Source: Poronia punctata (Eukaryota; Ascomycota; Sordariomycetes; Xylariales; Xylariaceae). From it: a DNA stretch of 64,000 bases. The stretch lies in assembly GCA_022579005.1 (NCBI GenBank), contig MU401491.1, positions 23,506-87,505 on the forward strand, read 5' to 3'. The position numbers and the translations under genes were made by a program. This document shows, piece by piece, positions 23,999 through 35,894 of the stretch. Every line of letters starts with the position of its first letter. The first letter of the stretch is position 1. The notes beneath the pieces are model-generated. The model saw nothing but the letters and a program-made list of their open reading frames with translations, searched no databases and was not told the origin of the DNA.

Positions 23999-26900
23999 GG
24001 GTTTTTTGGGGGGGGGGGGGGGTAGTGTAAATGAATGGGGATATGTATGTGTTGAGGAACTCCCATTACATAGGTAGGCAGACAGACGTGTGTACATGGA
24101 GGAAATAATAAAAAAGAATGAAAAAAAAACCCCCTGGGGAAATACTTCTTTTTCGCTGTCTTTAGTGGACTTGGAAATATATACATATCCTTGGGTTTAT
24201 TGTCTGTCTCTCTTTGCTCTTCTGCTTGCCTCGAGATCCAGTCTACTATGGGAAGAGAAGAAATACCTCTTTCAGAAAGTTGTTTTAAGGGATTTCAAGT
24301 AAAGAGAATGCCAAGTAGTCCTTCCTAGTTGAAGGGAGGGGGGGAAGGTTAGGTCAGTTATCATTTGTATTTGTGGTATTGTATCTATCTCTGCTAATGA
24401 TATTTCTTCTCAAGCATACAAAACACGGAATCAAACATGATAAACGACACTTCTTACCCATGATATTCTTCAGACTTCATGTCACGTAACAACACCAGGA
24501 TACGATAGTTTCATTGGAAAAGAATTTGAATTGAGTAATGTCCCATACCAGTACAGGTCGAAATTCCTCTCACAAACTAACGACCATAAAAACACATCCC
24601 TTCGATCCTAGGATAAGTTTGTAAAGGTAGACGATAAGACGATACAATGCACTAGAATTTGAAAAAATAAACCCGCTGAAGAATCACTAGCAACTCCTCT
24701 CTCACCAGAGAGGCCGATGATCCAGCATACCCAACATCAAATGCAAACTCAGTTATTACCGAGAATCAGAAGACGAAGAGATGGTAAGTGCAAGTGCAAA
24801 TGACAACCAAAACCCCAAAACAAGTTCGAAGCAGTTGGTGACAGTCTGGTTCTTCCTCAAATCAAAATTCCCAATGTGTTTTATAATATTTTTAAGAATT
24901 CCTTTGTTGGCGTTGACTGGACTGATCAGTCCATCGCGAGCCCTTTGAATCAATCGATGAAACCATCGATGATTCCGTCGTAGTGAAGGGCTCGTGACCA
25001 AGTTGGTACGCAGGGACAAAACATCCGACGACCGATGCCGCGCGGATTAAATCCTGGACTGCGCACCCAAAGAAAAAAGAGGCAAGGGAGAAAGAAGCCC
25101 TCGCCTTCCCAGCTCAGCAGGCGCTTCCGCAGAAACGACTAAAACATCCCCGAGAGAAACCGAAATACAATCGATCCGAGGCCGGGGGCCGCAACAGTCG
25201 GAGAAGCAGCTAACACCTCGTGGCGGTGATTCCAAAGAGTTCAAAACCGGGACAATCGTAAATTCAACACTACGGGATCAACTTCCCCGTCAACCAATTC
25301 GCAATTACTTTATCTCCCGAGAGCATGGTGGCATCGATCGGAAGAAAAGAATCGAACAAAAAGGGAGAGAAAGGATGCCGAAGCGGAACATGCGTAATCC
25401 AAAACAGTCGAAACAACCCAATAAAACCAAGCACAGCTACGCGAGGGTAGCACAATTCCTCAATCCGCCGGCAGCGCTCACACAGAACACTCGGAAATCG
25501 AGATCTCTACCGTCTCATCGGAGGCGTCGGATCGCGGAAGCAGGCGCAATGCGGCGTGAAGAACGAGGGGTGTCGCTGCTGGAAGGGAGCACGCGTCGAG
25601 ATCAGACTCAATCGATCGAGTTCGTGCCGAGTTCGTATAAAAGTAACGGAGTAAGCGACGTGGGGAAAAGCGACAGCATCAAGACCAGCCGAAGCGATCG
25701 AGCGTTGAATTTCCTTTCCGTCGCGAATTCCGTTTTTATAGTTTTGACGTATTACAGAAAAGCCGCGGGGGAAAACAAGGAGGCTTTCGTAACGTAGGAT
25801 ACGGGCTCAAAGCCGCAATCTCGAGATAAATCGATCGGTCGACATGTGCGTCAACATCATCCGTAGCTGACACGTCGGAGCATTTTCGCGGGACGAAGAG
25901 ACGAGTCCGGAAAAGGTCTCAATCTCCCGTCGACCATGAAATAGCATCACGACAACCGGTAACCGTGGTATAGACGGGGTGCCCTGGGAATGCCGTCGTC
26001 GGTCATGAAGAGGAGCGAGGCGCGGGGGCGCTCAATCACTCAACTCTTGATCCCAACTGTGGAAACTATTCGTACTGCCACAGTGGGAGCCAACCGCCTG
26101 CTCGACCTCCATGAAGGAGATGGGGTTTACGGTTGACTGCCTCGGCGGGCACGATGAGGAAGAAAAGAGAAGAGAGAGGATCAAGTGGATATCGGATAGG
26201 TCGCGGACGTATATATAGTACCATGACCGGAAAAGCTGTGGGGTATTCCCGGTAAGCTATTGTGAGTCGGTCATACAGTTCTACAACGCTAGATATCAGC
26301 ATCGAGCTTTAACTCTCGAGCTTTACGTCAGGTGGACCCCGGCAAGTATTGAACAAGGTTTCGACCCAAGATAAGATAGATATCAGTTTCTTGTGCTTCA
26401 ACTTGGGCCTATTATCCCAGTTGGTAGTACCTATCTAGCACCATGCTTTGTATAACATACTTCCATGTCGAGTGACGCCACGAAAAGTGGTCGGCTCTAG
26501 TCTCAAAGCCGCTTTCCGGCTTGTTCCCTTCAAGGGAACGAAGCAAGCCGCAATCCGTTTAACATACGTGTAAGAGGTTGGCTACTGTCGGCTTCCAGCA
26601 GCATTGTGCATCCTTTACTCGTAGAAAATGATACGTCATATCCCACCCTTCATTAACATCCCTAACAAGAACAGGTTGGAATCTTGGTTTCAACACAGTC
26701 CCCACACCTCCATCTCATTCTTTCAAGCCACATCATAGACAACGGAGGAGGGGTGGCTTTCCATTTCCGTTTTCGGTAATTAAAAGCCACATATGATGAC
26801 ATGTTGAGAAGATCAGAGATTCATTCCCAGCCAGTCATTCCTTGTTTCTCGTATCACAATTAAATCGTCGTATTATTAGGCGATTGGGAAGTCAGATGGT

Positions 26901-27591
26901 CTAATAAATTTGCGATTGTGGCTTTTTTTTTTCCGTTGCAGCTTTCGTGCGTGTACCTGGTGTGCTAACTACTTACCTACATACCTAACCTCTGCTTAGA
27001 CGCACTTCATCGAAATAATCTATGACATCATTGCACCCTGACGTCTACCTACCCTTTTACTGGGGAGCAGCTAGACTAGTCTCATGAAACGTCTCTCTCG
27101 TTCCCGTCGACCCTGATGATGCAGCAGGGTGTTCGTTAAGATTAGCCCTCTATCAATCATCAAGCAAGGGACTTTGCATAACATATCTATTACCGTGATG
27201 CTTAAATCTTTACCAGGTAATATATCGACCCGCAAAAGACAAAGGATACATCGGCACATTGCTATGACCTAATTGTTCCCGCCCCCTCCTTCTAGACCAA
27301 ATTGTTTCATCCTTGATTATTCCAATGCCCAAGGTAAGGTAGGTAGGTACCTGCCTTAGACTAAGTACATGTAGCTAGATAGCTGAAATTATGATGATGT
27401 CTGAGCCAAGGCAGGTAGGTAATTACCTATTTCCGGTCCATCGGAGAGAACCCTCCCTCGTCCATGTCACATGCGAAGCGAAGATCCGTGGTCTTCTCTG
27501 ATACGTTAGACCTACCTATATCGGGAAAAAGACAAACAAACGTCTTGGTCTGGTCTGTCCTACGTACTACCTACTCGGTACTGTTATCAGG
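23999..27591. other. intergenic, no convincing gene
   Basis: About 3.6 kb. It begins with the tetraspanin 3' UTR, which contains a poly(G) run (24008-24022). A plus-strand open frame of 140 codons at 25375-25797 has no recognisable domain and begins in an arbitrary place, so it is not called. From 24,950 to 25,840 the sequence is rich in CpG and in ATCGAT/CGATCG palindromes. A 34-bp imperfect hairpin lies at 26517-26550. TAGGTA/TACCTA words recur at 26,970-27,520. Nothing else is recognised. Confidence 0.55.
26517..26550. repeat. imperfect inverted repeat (hairpin)
   Basis: CGGCTTG pairs with CAAGCCG at the base and TTCCCTT with AAGGGAA at the tip, separated by a small internal asymmetry (CGAAG on one side). 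No gene or T-tract is next to it, so it is not a Pol III unit. Function unknown. Confidence 0.6.
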
Positions 27592-27866
27592 TATATATAT
27601 ATATATATATCCTGTCCGGTTGACTCGTTTCCCATGCATTCGCTCATTCCTCAACAAACCTAAACAAAGTTTAAATATCAAGAAGCATACCTCCCTTTTA
27701 GCTTTTTTTTTTAATCCTCTACAACATCCACAAACCAACCAAACCAACCATACAAGAAACGAGTCAAGTTACCGGACTTCTCTTCTTACTACCACAACCC
27801 TAACCAACCATCCAACCAACCTAATCAACAAACACCATATACATATCAACAAACCAAAAACTCAAA
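27592..27866 (+). promoter_or_regulatory. promoter/leader of the 74-aa protein gene
   Basis: A (TA)n tract at 27592-27611 lies 256 bp before the start codon and could serve as a TATA element. The sequence then becomes rich in C and A with repeated ACCAACC words (about 27,733-27,820) up to the ATG. Long CA-rich leaders of this kind often precede strongly or inducibly expressed fungal genes; expression itself is not shown by the sequence. Confidence 0.4.
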
Positions 27867-28186
27867 ATGGGTGCCGTAGTCAGTTGCGTAAGTCCATCCA
27901 AATCCAAACCCACCACATCTCCCCTCACCCCAAAAAAACTAGTCAAAACAAACAACCCTAACAAATTCCCCACCTTGAACAGATTCAAAGCATCTTCCGA
28001 ACAATCGGCAACGTCCTGATGGCCATTGTCAACGGAATCGGCAGCATCCTCCACGCCATCATCAGCGGAATCGTCTCCTTCTTCGACATCCTCATCAGCT
28101 TCCTCACCTGCGGTACTTGCGGTGGTCGTAAGAAGCGGATGGGTGGACGTAGTCATCATCATGGGACTACCACGAGTCGTATCTGA
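27867..28186 (+). CDS. 74-aa hydrophobic microprotein with N-myristoylation motif
   Basis: Two exons (27867-27887 and 27983-28186; donor GTAAGT, acceptor CAG) encode a 74-aa protein. The N-terminus MGAVVSC matches the N-myristoylation consensus (Gly2, Ser6), with Cys7 next to it as a possible palmitoylation site. Residues 8-50 form an amphipathic-to-hydrophobic stretch rich in Ile, Val and Phe with repeated Gly (IGNVLMAIVNGIGSIL). A Cys/Gly/basic segment (CGTCGGRKKRMGG) and a His-rich end follow. The intron falls exactly after codon 7, so the lipidation signal is its own exon. I recall similar short proteins from many Pezizomycotina genomes but know no characterised function. A membrane-associated peptide is the inference. 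Plus-strand open frames overlapping it in another phase are shadows. Confidence 0.8.
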
Positions 28187-28696
28187 TGAGGCTCAGGGGA
28201 AGAAGAAGAAGAAGGAGGAGGAGAAGAAGAAGATGGAGAGATGATGATACCCCCGGCGAGAGGAGAAAGAAGGAGAGAGGGAGGAGGCAAGGCATGGCAT
28301 GGCATGGCTTTTTTTAAACGAAATTTTCACGATACCCCCCCTATGATTCGCATGGCATGCATGGTTTATGATGATTCTTCTCGTCAGGATTCTAATAGAC
28401 GCATGGTTTGAGCATTCATAATATACCTCTTATACATAACCTAATCTATCTGTTGCTTAAACCTCTGTAAATATCTGTGAACTGTAATGGAAGAGTTAAC
28501 CTAACCATCCTAAAACTGTTTGCAATCTCGAAACAAGACTTGAAAGGCCCCAACCTTGGACAAGCTTAAATATAGCGCTGTTGTATCTACTTGTAATTGA
28601 TTGATGCTCCTTGTGGGTGGAATATATCATATTGACATCCCCTTCGATAAGTATACAATAACTAAACGAGTAGATCCCACAGATGGTTTCTAACCC
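28187..28696. other. convergent 3' region between microprotein and XPF genes
   Basis: About 510 bp between two stop codons facing each other. It begins with a purine-rich GAA/GGA stretch, then (GGCAT)n at about 28,288-28,306. It must hold both 3' UTRs. No gene seen. Confidence 0.55.
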
Positions 28697-31583
28697 TCAC
28701 ATGTCAAGGTCGATAAGGTTCCGATTAAAGAACCCATGAACCTTCCTCGCAGCCTCCTTTCCGATAAGGGGATCTAGTTCATCGACAGTCATATTAGCCA
28801 CCTCTCGCACATTTTCCGTCTCTAACACCATACTCTTCAGGTTCTGAGGTGTGACGCCGGGGACGACACCCAACATCTCTTGTGGCTCCCGATTGAACAC
28901 TTGATCTTCTGCCCTCATGTCATTATCAAGGCCGGCGCGGACCGCAACGACCGGATCCGGCTCGGGTTCTTGTGTCTTGAGATTCTGGAAGATCTCGGCC
29001 GTCTGATAAGGGCTACTGCTCCAGATGACACGGAGACGTGGGAATGCGAGCGTCAAAAGGACAATCTTGGACTGTAGATCCGAGGGTGCCTCGTTGGGAT
29101 TGACAGACCGCATGTTACCTGACAGGTCGGCGAATGGCTCCAGCGTGAACGACTTGTTCTGGTCGAACTCGATGAGTAGCATCGGATTCTTGTAATGCTG
29201 GAACATGGTCTCTGCCTGATTATACAGGCGGCCGTCTTTGAACGAGCTGATCAGATCGCTGATGGACTTACGTTCGATGCAAATGTTAGGTGAAAGAACG
29301 TAGTCGCCAACGGTCAGCATGCAAGGAATCACATTCAGGTTGCGGCCGTGTAATAACGACGGTAGCGAGGAGCGGAACTCTCGCACATCAACAACCACTC
29401 GGGGTTGTTCGGCCGTGGCCGTCAGCCGTCCACCACCTGCAATCCTCGTGTTGACGGTCCGTAAGAATGCGTCCTGGGGGTCCTCTACGCCGTGAGAATC
29501 CGTCGTCATAACCACAGACATGCTAGCCCGTTCCTTGATTAGCTTCGTAAAGCAGTCTTTCTCGCGCCGGACCGAGGCGAGGTATCGCTGCTCTTCGACT
29601 GAGCCGCCGTAGAACATGAAATACACGCGCACGTTTCGGTCATTGTGTGAAGATCGATAGACTTCAACTCTCCGGATGAAAGACGCATCTGGCTCGTACA
29701 TGACGATGTAGCGAGGTTTGACCTCTTCGAGAACATGCTCGTCTTGGTCACCCTCATAGGCGTGGATGACGACGAGATCCTGCATTTCATACAGTTCAAA
29801 GTAGTCATCCATATCGTCTAGCGGATCGGCGATGATGTCGGCCTTCTGATTTGCTTCCTCCTCAAACATCTGTACTTCTTCCATGAGATCCGCCACCTCG
29901 GAGGGCTTTTCAAAGTACTGGGCAACACTGCCATTAGCCGTCCTGCCAGGTGCTGTACCCGAGGCGCCCCCGCCACGGACTCGTCGTCTCTTGTTCGCAG
30001 GGGCTCGTCCTTTATAGGACCCATGGGCTAGCCTCGGATCGACTGCCCCTTCAAGGGCCTTTTGATTCTCCGAGAACAGCTCGTTGTTGACCTTGGCGAA
30101 CTCGCGCTTCCAGTTAAGATAATTGCGTAGTCGTCGCCTCATCATAAACGAAGCTGAAGGCTTATGGTCCTCCTTCTTTGCGTTCGGATTCTCATCTGTC
30201 TTTGGTTGAACATGCATGGTTTGCAGGTAATCTCGTAATTGACGGCATGTGGCCGTATCCGAGCACATGATCAGTATCGTTTCGTTGGAATCACCCCGAG
30301 GGCTGGGGTCAAAGTACAAATCCCTGTCGATTTCCTCGAGTATTTCAGCCAAAAGAGCCCATTTCGGCTGCTCTTCCAGTACTGGGCGGAGGCTATCAAT
30401 CGAAGCCTGAGCATCGGCTTTGCTTTTATTAGCAGCGTATACCCGCCGCTTCGCCGTGGAAAATATAGTATTTGCAGCATCGAGAAACAGCCAGGGCGAT
30501 TGGTTCTGCCTTGTCGTACCCGGCTGCGGCGAGTGTGCGGCGTGGATAGTATCTAGCTGTTGAAGGAAGGAGACAGCATCTAGTGCTAGTACCGAGTGTA
30601 GTAGACTTCGAAGTACGGTCAAGTCACTGACGATCTGCTTCGTCTTCCAGCTAACCCTGTGCCAGTTTGGATCCAGTTGTCGTCGGACCATGACGTCGAA
30701 GTTCTTCAACAAGGCGCTATCAAGGTTCCAGTCGTCCATCTCCAAGCCGCTGTTACCCTTCTTCAGCTCATGGATGCTCACTTCGACACACTCCATTATT
30801 GCTTGCTGGATGGAACTCATATCATCCGTCATGGGTACCTCGAGTTCGATTACCTCGGCCTTCTTTTTCCCTTCTAGGGAACTCGCGACACTGACGTGGA
30901 AGCGGGGCCAGAGAGACGCCTTTCGGAGAAACATGTTTCTCATCATCGTCGCTAACGGAGAGAAGCCAATCGTGAAGGGGTCGGGATTGTCCGAGAAGGC
31001 CTTCAAAAATCCGGTTTTATTCTTCTGGCGGTAGATTCGGAGTATAAAGGCTTCTAGGGAGGTCGCGACGACTTTGTCGGCATGCAACAGGATCACCCCC
31101 GTGATGCTCTCGGGCCTGAGCAGGCTGGTCAGAAGATCGACGACAAGGATCCGCGACGTGATGCTGTATATTCCGCCTTTGGTGTACATCTTCTCCCTCG
31201 CACCAACGCTGGTGAAATCGGTATTGACAACAGTCAGCCCTCGAGCTTTGGCGGCCATACTGATAGCGGCATGCTCAGCAAGTGCTTCTCCGATCCAGGC
31301 ATTTTCCCTATCCTCGGCACCGATGATTATTATGAGGTTGTTTCCGGCGGCATCGTAGCTATGGAGGAGGTTTGTGACCAGGCGCATAAGGCCGAGGCCT
31401 CTTGCGATAACGACAAGTTCATCTTCGGCTCGGAGCTCCTGGAATAGGTGCTGCTGATACTCCTGCAAGAGAAACTGTCAGCAACGCGTGCGCCAACCAA
31501 CGGGGAGACGAGCAATAAGGCCATACCAGGGGCAGTGATAGTCTCACTGGTTGAGGAGCATCGTTCGCATTGTTTGTCGACAT
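28697..31583 (-). CDS. RAD1: XPF/Rad1-family structure-specific DNA endonuclease subunit
   Basis: Catalytic subunit of the XPF-ERCC1 (Rad1-Rad10) nuclease, about 940 aa; the family is 890-1,100 aa. It cuts the 5' side of bubbles in nucleotide excision repair and acts in crosslink repair and single-strand annealing, in the nucleus. Exons are 31583-31527 (19 codons, MSTNNANDAPQ...) and 31462-28697. The short first exon was preferred to a start inside exon 2 because EYQQHLFQELRAEDELVV is preceded in homologues by a few residues ending in LPL, as here. The N-terminal half is the helicase-like domain that has lost its Walker motifs (NNLIIIIGAED). The ERCC4 nuclease core begins about residue 705 and contains GDYVLSPNICIERKSISD (738-755), the GDX(n)ERKX3D active site with all acidic residues present. 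A C-terminal helix-hairpin-helix (MLGVVPGVTPQNLKSMV, 882-898) follows. The Neurospora counterpart is mus-38. Confidence 0.95.
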
Positions 31584-32237
31584 ACGGGGCACCTCCGATT
31601 CTAGTGAGGGAGAGGCGCGACGATATCTGCAATCAACCGTTGTCGCCCATATTGGGGAAATGCGAAACAACCTTACGTAAGGTGCTCGGTATAGTCGATT
31701 ACGAGTACCGATCGAAGGCCAACTACACGTGCATAGAGTGGTGATGAGTGGGCAAGAGTCCTGTCGGTACGAATGTTGCACCGATGACAACCCCAGAAAG
31801 CCGGCTCTTTGTGTGCTTGGGTGTTTCCAGAACAATGTCTACACGGCAAACTGTATCGCACCAAGCAACTTCCGGGGGTTCTCGCATCGGCGAGATGCGT
31901 AAGTGCCTAGTCTAGCCTCAGTCAGCTGCCTTGTGGGGCCATGTCTACCTGCCAGCACCACTGTGACGCCAGATCACAGGACTTGATCTCGACGTACGTC
32001 ATTAACAACGTAGTTTGTACGACAACCAACCAAGCTACGGAACTTGCCTTTCTACGGCTACCGACCTACCAGGCCGGAACTTATAAAACATCCAAAGGCA
32101 ACCTTATATTGTCTGTTGTAGATCCTATCTTACCTACATCTTCAACCGTGTCTGCATCCTATACTTAATCTCTACAGCCGCAGCATCTAACACATCAAAC
32201 CTACGTCTTGACGCTTGACTACGCTTAAACTGTCAAA
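31584..32237. promoter_or_regulatory. shared intergenic promoter of XPF and the 65-aa protein gene
   Basis: The two start codons point away from each other across 654 bp, so this segment must contain both promoters. An ACACGTGC word (E-box-like) lies near 31,724. The plus-strand side becomes CT- and CA-rich before the ATG at 32238. The reading frames here have no recognisable domain. Sites were judged by eye only. Confidence 0.4.
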
Positions 32238-32520
32238 ATGCCCGAGAATCCATTTAAAACTGTATGTCTATTCGAACTTTTCTACTGCTTTACGATATGC
32301 CGTTGAATACCATGTAAATACTAACGCCTGTCCTTTACCTTAGCAGACGGGAAAGTCCGATGCTGGTACCCACTCGAACCCAGCAAGTGAGGCAACCAAA
32401 AAGGCCGAACAGTTCGCTGCCCACAAGGCCCACCCAGGCCCTGTCATTCCAGAAAGCATGCCTCCGCAAGAGGGAACTAAGGAAGAGCGGGAGGCCAAGG
32501 CACAGACTTTGAACAACTAG
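32238..32520 (+). CDS. 65-aa hydrophilic protein, unidentified
   Basis: Two exons (32238-32261 and 32347-32520) encode about 65 aa beginning MPENPFKTTGKSDAGTHSN and ending KAQTLNN. It has no membrane segment, no cysteine, and many Lys, Glu, Ala and Pro residues, with a short helix-prone stretch (ASEATKKAEQFAAHK), so it is probably a small soluble or intrinsically disordered protein. The donor is GTATGT and the branch point TACTAAC lies at about 32,318. The acceptor is a tandem TAGCAG: using the second AG gives 65 aa, the first adds one Gln. I recall short proteins of this general look in other filamentous ascomycetes but no function. The splice signals and sensible composition support a real gene. 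Confidence 0.7.
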
Positions 32521-33756
32521 GCAGACAATTAATACTACGGATTGTACCCCGCCAGACGTCTCCTCTGCTGGTCCCAAGATGAAGGGAAGATATCCTGGCA
32601 GAGCTAAATATTGTATTTTATTGTAATGAGTTATGGCTGCAACGAATAAGATACGAATTCCTGAGAGCTTGAGATGCTTGAGTTTGAATGCTGTGTACGA
32701 GTAAGCCGGTAGCTTGCCCACTTGCTTGTTGCCTTGCAGTCAGGTAGTATCTGCCTAAACCAGATTGTGTAAGTGAATGTAGACTGCTGGGGCCTAGAAG
32801 CAGCGTACGCGCGTCGTTGCTTTACTACTACCTAGCACTAACAGACAATTTACACATGTGCGTCCTGAGTTACCAGCTTATAGCATACAATCTTTCTAGA
32901 TCCGACGACGCACCTGCGTTACATTACGGTAGGTTGTGAGGTTGTTCTATGAACTTCATGACTTTGAGGGTGGTGCCATAATTCCCGTCAGTACTATACG
33001 TACCTATGTACGATGCCGGACATAGGGGTACGTCCAAGATACATAACTCGGCCGTCTCGGAGGGCTAATGGGAAGTACGATAGAAAACTTAGGGAAGGTA
33101 ACTTCCTTGTAGCTAGCGGGGCAGTGTGGCTCAAGGTTCTCTTGGATTTTGTCCTGCAAGTTTTGGCCCTTGGGACTGGCAGACGGGGTCCCGCAGCACA
33201 GCATTTAGGCCGATTACATAACACTGTTCACCCCATATGTTGGTAACCCCCCAATTCATCTACACCCAATACATTTCCAAGGTTATCTACATTCTCAAGC
33301 AACCGTTGAGATTTGCTTTTGGCTTAGGATGAACATCCGCTACCAACCCAATCGTTACATCGGATAGAAGAACACCAAGAATACAAGTACACAACTTACC
33401 AGCATCAGTTTGGGCTTCGGCTTAGCCTCACCCCGTTCCGTTGATTTGGGGAGAAGTTGGGCAGTTAATGGGGTCGAATCCCTCTACCAAACCCGACTCT
33501 CGTTACTACATTATCGCAACACCGGCTTCTACCACCGCTCCGGACAGCGTGGCGCATTCTAACCACGAAGGCTACTAGGCCTGCCTTCGCTCAGTGTAGC
33601 CGATCGGAATTTAATTGCTTGACGATTAATACCGTGCCCCGATCATTGCGAGTCGTCGAACGTCGAACGTCGGGCATCCTATGGTTTCCCATATCTTCCT
33701 CAACGACATCCAGTTAAGCCTGATATCCATCGGCCATAGTATACGCTTCGAAAAGG
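32521..33756. other. intergenic; 3' UTR of small gene and WASP promoter
   Basis: About 1.2 kb between two plus-strand genes. No convincing frame was seen. Around 33,449-33,500 there is a tRNA T-arm-like string (GGGGTCGAATCCC) but no cloverleaf could be built around it. A short inverted GTCGAACGTCGAACGTCG repeat lies near 33,654-33,672. Confidence 0.5.
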
Positions 33757-35894
33757 ATGCCCTCCATTCTCAACGAAGAAGACAAGGAGACTGTCAAGCG
33801 AGTTGTCCCCAAACAGACCAATAAGATTCAAGCCGTCGCCGTTGCCAGGCTCTACGTCGCATATCCTAACAGGCAAAAATGGACATACACGGGCTTGCAA
33901 GGCGCTATCGTCCTGGCTAATGATTTAGTGGGCAATACATATTGGGTGAAAATGGTCGACATATCTGTGAGTGCTTGTTAGCCACCAATCCGCCTTTTTT
34001 ATTCGATGTGGACTCTGCACCATCCCGTCTGTGCCTGACTTGGTCTAACCTGTTTGCAGCCTGCTGGCCGAGGTGTTATTTGGGACCAGGAATTGTTCGA
34101 AACATGGAGTTACCATGCCGACAGAACGTTTTTCCATACCTTCGAACTCGAAGACTGTTGGGCTGGCCTGTCGTTTGTCGACGAAAAGGAGGCGAGACAG
34201 TTCAAAAAGAAGATGGAAGACAGGGAAAAGAATGCCTCTAAAGCCACCAAGAATGCCCCGTTCGTCCCTATCGGCGGGGTACCGCAGCAGCAGCAAAAGT
34301 CTGGTGGATTCTTGAGCAATCTGTTTGGAAGCCATAGGCATGCTTCAAACCCGACACCGCCCGAATCACCACGAAACAGCTTGCCACCGCTGCAGTCCCA
34401 CCCAAGTGCGAGAGCGTCTTCTGTTAACTTGACCAAGCCACCTGCCCCCAAGTTTGCCAAACTAGATCAATATGAACCTCTCTGGCGAGAGAAACATGGA
34501 GCCGACTTGTTCCGAGACCATACGGAGGATCAGATAGAAGCAGAACAAGATGCTATTATCCATTTCTGGGAAACGCAGAAACAGCCGAAACCACCACCGC
34601 CGCCGCCTTCTGCACCAGTACCACCTTCGGCTCCGGTCAATGGAAATGTCGGGCATGCGCGAGCACCGCCGCCACCGCCGCCTCCCCCTCCTGCCCCAGC
34701 GCCAACGAGTAGCAATATCTCTTCTTCTGGCTCTCGTAGGGCAGCGGCTCCTCCAGCTCCACCAGCCCCACGCAGATCCGGCAGGTCAGAGCCCGCACAA
34801 CGCGATTCCACATCTTCCGTAGAGCATGCACCGCCGCGCCCTCGATACAACGCGCCGCCTGCGCTCCCCGACGCCGGCAAATATGCCCATACAACAGAGG
34901 CTCAACGGGCTTCCACAGCTGTTCCTGCCGCGCCCGCCCCCCCTCCGCGCCCGCCAAAGACCCCCATCGACGAACCAGAGGAAAGGCTAGCTCATAAGGT
35001 ACCCCCTCCTTTTACCGGCCAGAGGATACCCAATGCGGTTCCTCCGCCCCCCGCCCGGAGTCCCGTTCCCCCAACGCCACCCCGCGAACAGACTCAAGCC
35101 ACACCTCCGCCTTTGCCTCCGAGTCTCCCACCCAAGGCACCCCCCTCTGGTACCCCACCACCGCCACCACCGGTTCCGAACGCATCGAGACCAGTACCAG
35201 CACCGCCGTCTAGGAATGTTCCGCCACCTCTACCGCAATCCTCGGCACCTCCGGCACCGCCACCACCTCCACCTCTGCCACAGTCATCGGCGACAAGCGC
35301 CCCTCCGCCACCTCCCCCTCCACCTCTACCTCCTGCTGCGGCCATGCCACCTCCGCCGCCACCGCTACCCCCCTCTGGCCCTGCAGCACCACCACCTCCA
35401 CCGCCGCCGCCGCTGCCTCCTTCCGGTCCCGCGGCACCTCCTCCACCTCCTCCTCCACCGCTACCACCTTCTGGTCCCGCGGCGGCTCCTCCTCCACCGC
35501 CACCTCCGCCGCCACCTCCAAACCGCGCTTCGGGAGGACGTGGACCAGCCATACCTCCTGTGGATTCAAGCCGATCTGCTGTGCTTGGCGATATTCAGAA
35601 GGCTGGTGGTATTGCCGCACTCAGAAAAGTTGATAGGAGCAAGATTAGAGACCGAAGTGCAGCTCTTGTTCCAGGCTCAGACACGGGGCCTGCTGGTAGC
35701 GGATTGCCACCTTCCGGCGTTGCTTCGGGTAATGCCGAGAGTAGCATGGCTGAGGCTCTTAACAATGCCCTGAAATTACGGAAAGCAAAAGTCCGTGATA
35801 GTGGTAAGTGCCTAATCACTAAAACTCTCACAGGTGTGCGTTTTGCTAATGCTATTTCGCAGATGACGAGAAGAGTGACGACGAATGGGACTAG
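33757..35894 (+). CDS. LAS17: WASP/Las17 actin nucleation-promoting factor
   Basis: Wiskott-Aldrich-type protein of about 661 aa that activates the Arp2/3 complex at cortical actin patches and drives endocytosis. Exons are 33757-33966, 34060-35803 and 35863-35894. The WH1/EVH1 domain covers about residues 1-125 (ARLYVAYPNRQKWTYTGLQG, YWVKMVDIS, HTFELEDCWAGLSFVDEKEA) and would bind a WIP/Vrp1 partner. A proline-rich region (about 190-565) supplies profilin and SH3 sites. A WH2 actin-binding motif (VLGDIQKAGGIAALRKV, about 577-594) is followed by a second helix (EALNNALKLRKAKV) and an acidic end. The last intron is essential: splicing it gives DSDDEKSDDEWD, the Arp2/3-binding acidic tail with its Trp, whereas reading through gives an unrelated end. 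As in other fungal homologues no CRIB/GTPase-binding domain is seen. Confidence 0.95.
35347..35508 (+). repeat. 48-bp tandem repeats coding for poly-proline modules in WASP
   Basis: Three in-frame copies of a 16-aa unit LPPSGPAAPPPPPPPP, with the LPPSGPAA cores starting at 35365, 35413 and 35461. Codons differ between copies at third positions, so this is an older or converted repeat, not a fresh duplication. The GC-rich repeats create long Gly/Glu-rich open frames on the opposite strand that are artefacts. Confidence 0.85.

Noticed and set aside
25375..25797. 140-codon plus-strand frame
   Set aside because: No domain, no homologue pattern recalled, and it lies in a CpG-rich block that keeps several frames open.
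33449..33500. tRNA-like string GGGGTCGAATCCC
   Set aside because: No 7-bp acceptor stem, anticodon stem or B-box spacing could be built on either strand.
35094..35620. Gly-rich and Val/Glu-rich minus-strand frames of 136-152 codons
   Set aside because: Antisense shadows of the poly-proline codons of the WASP gene.
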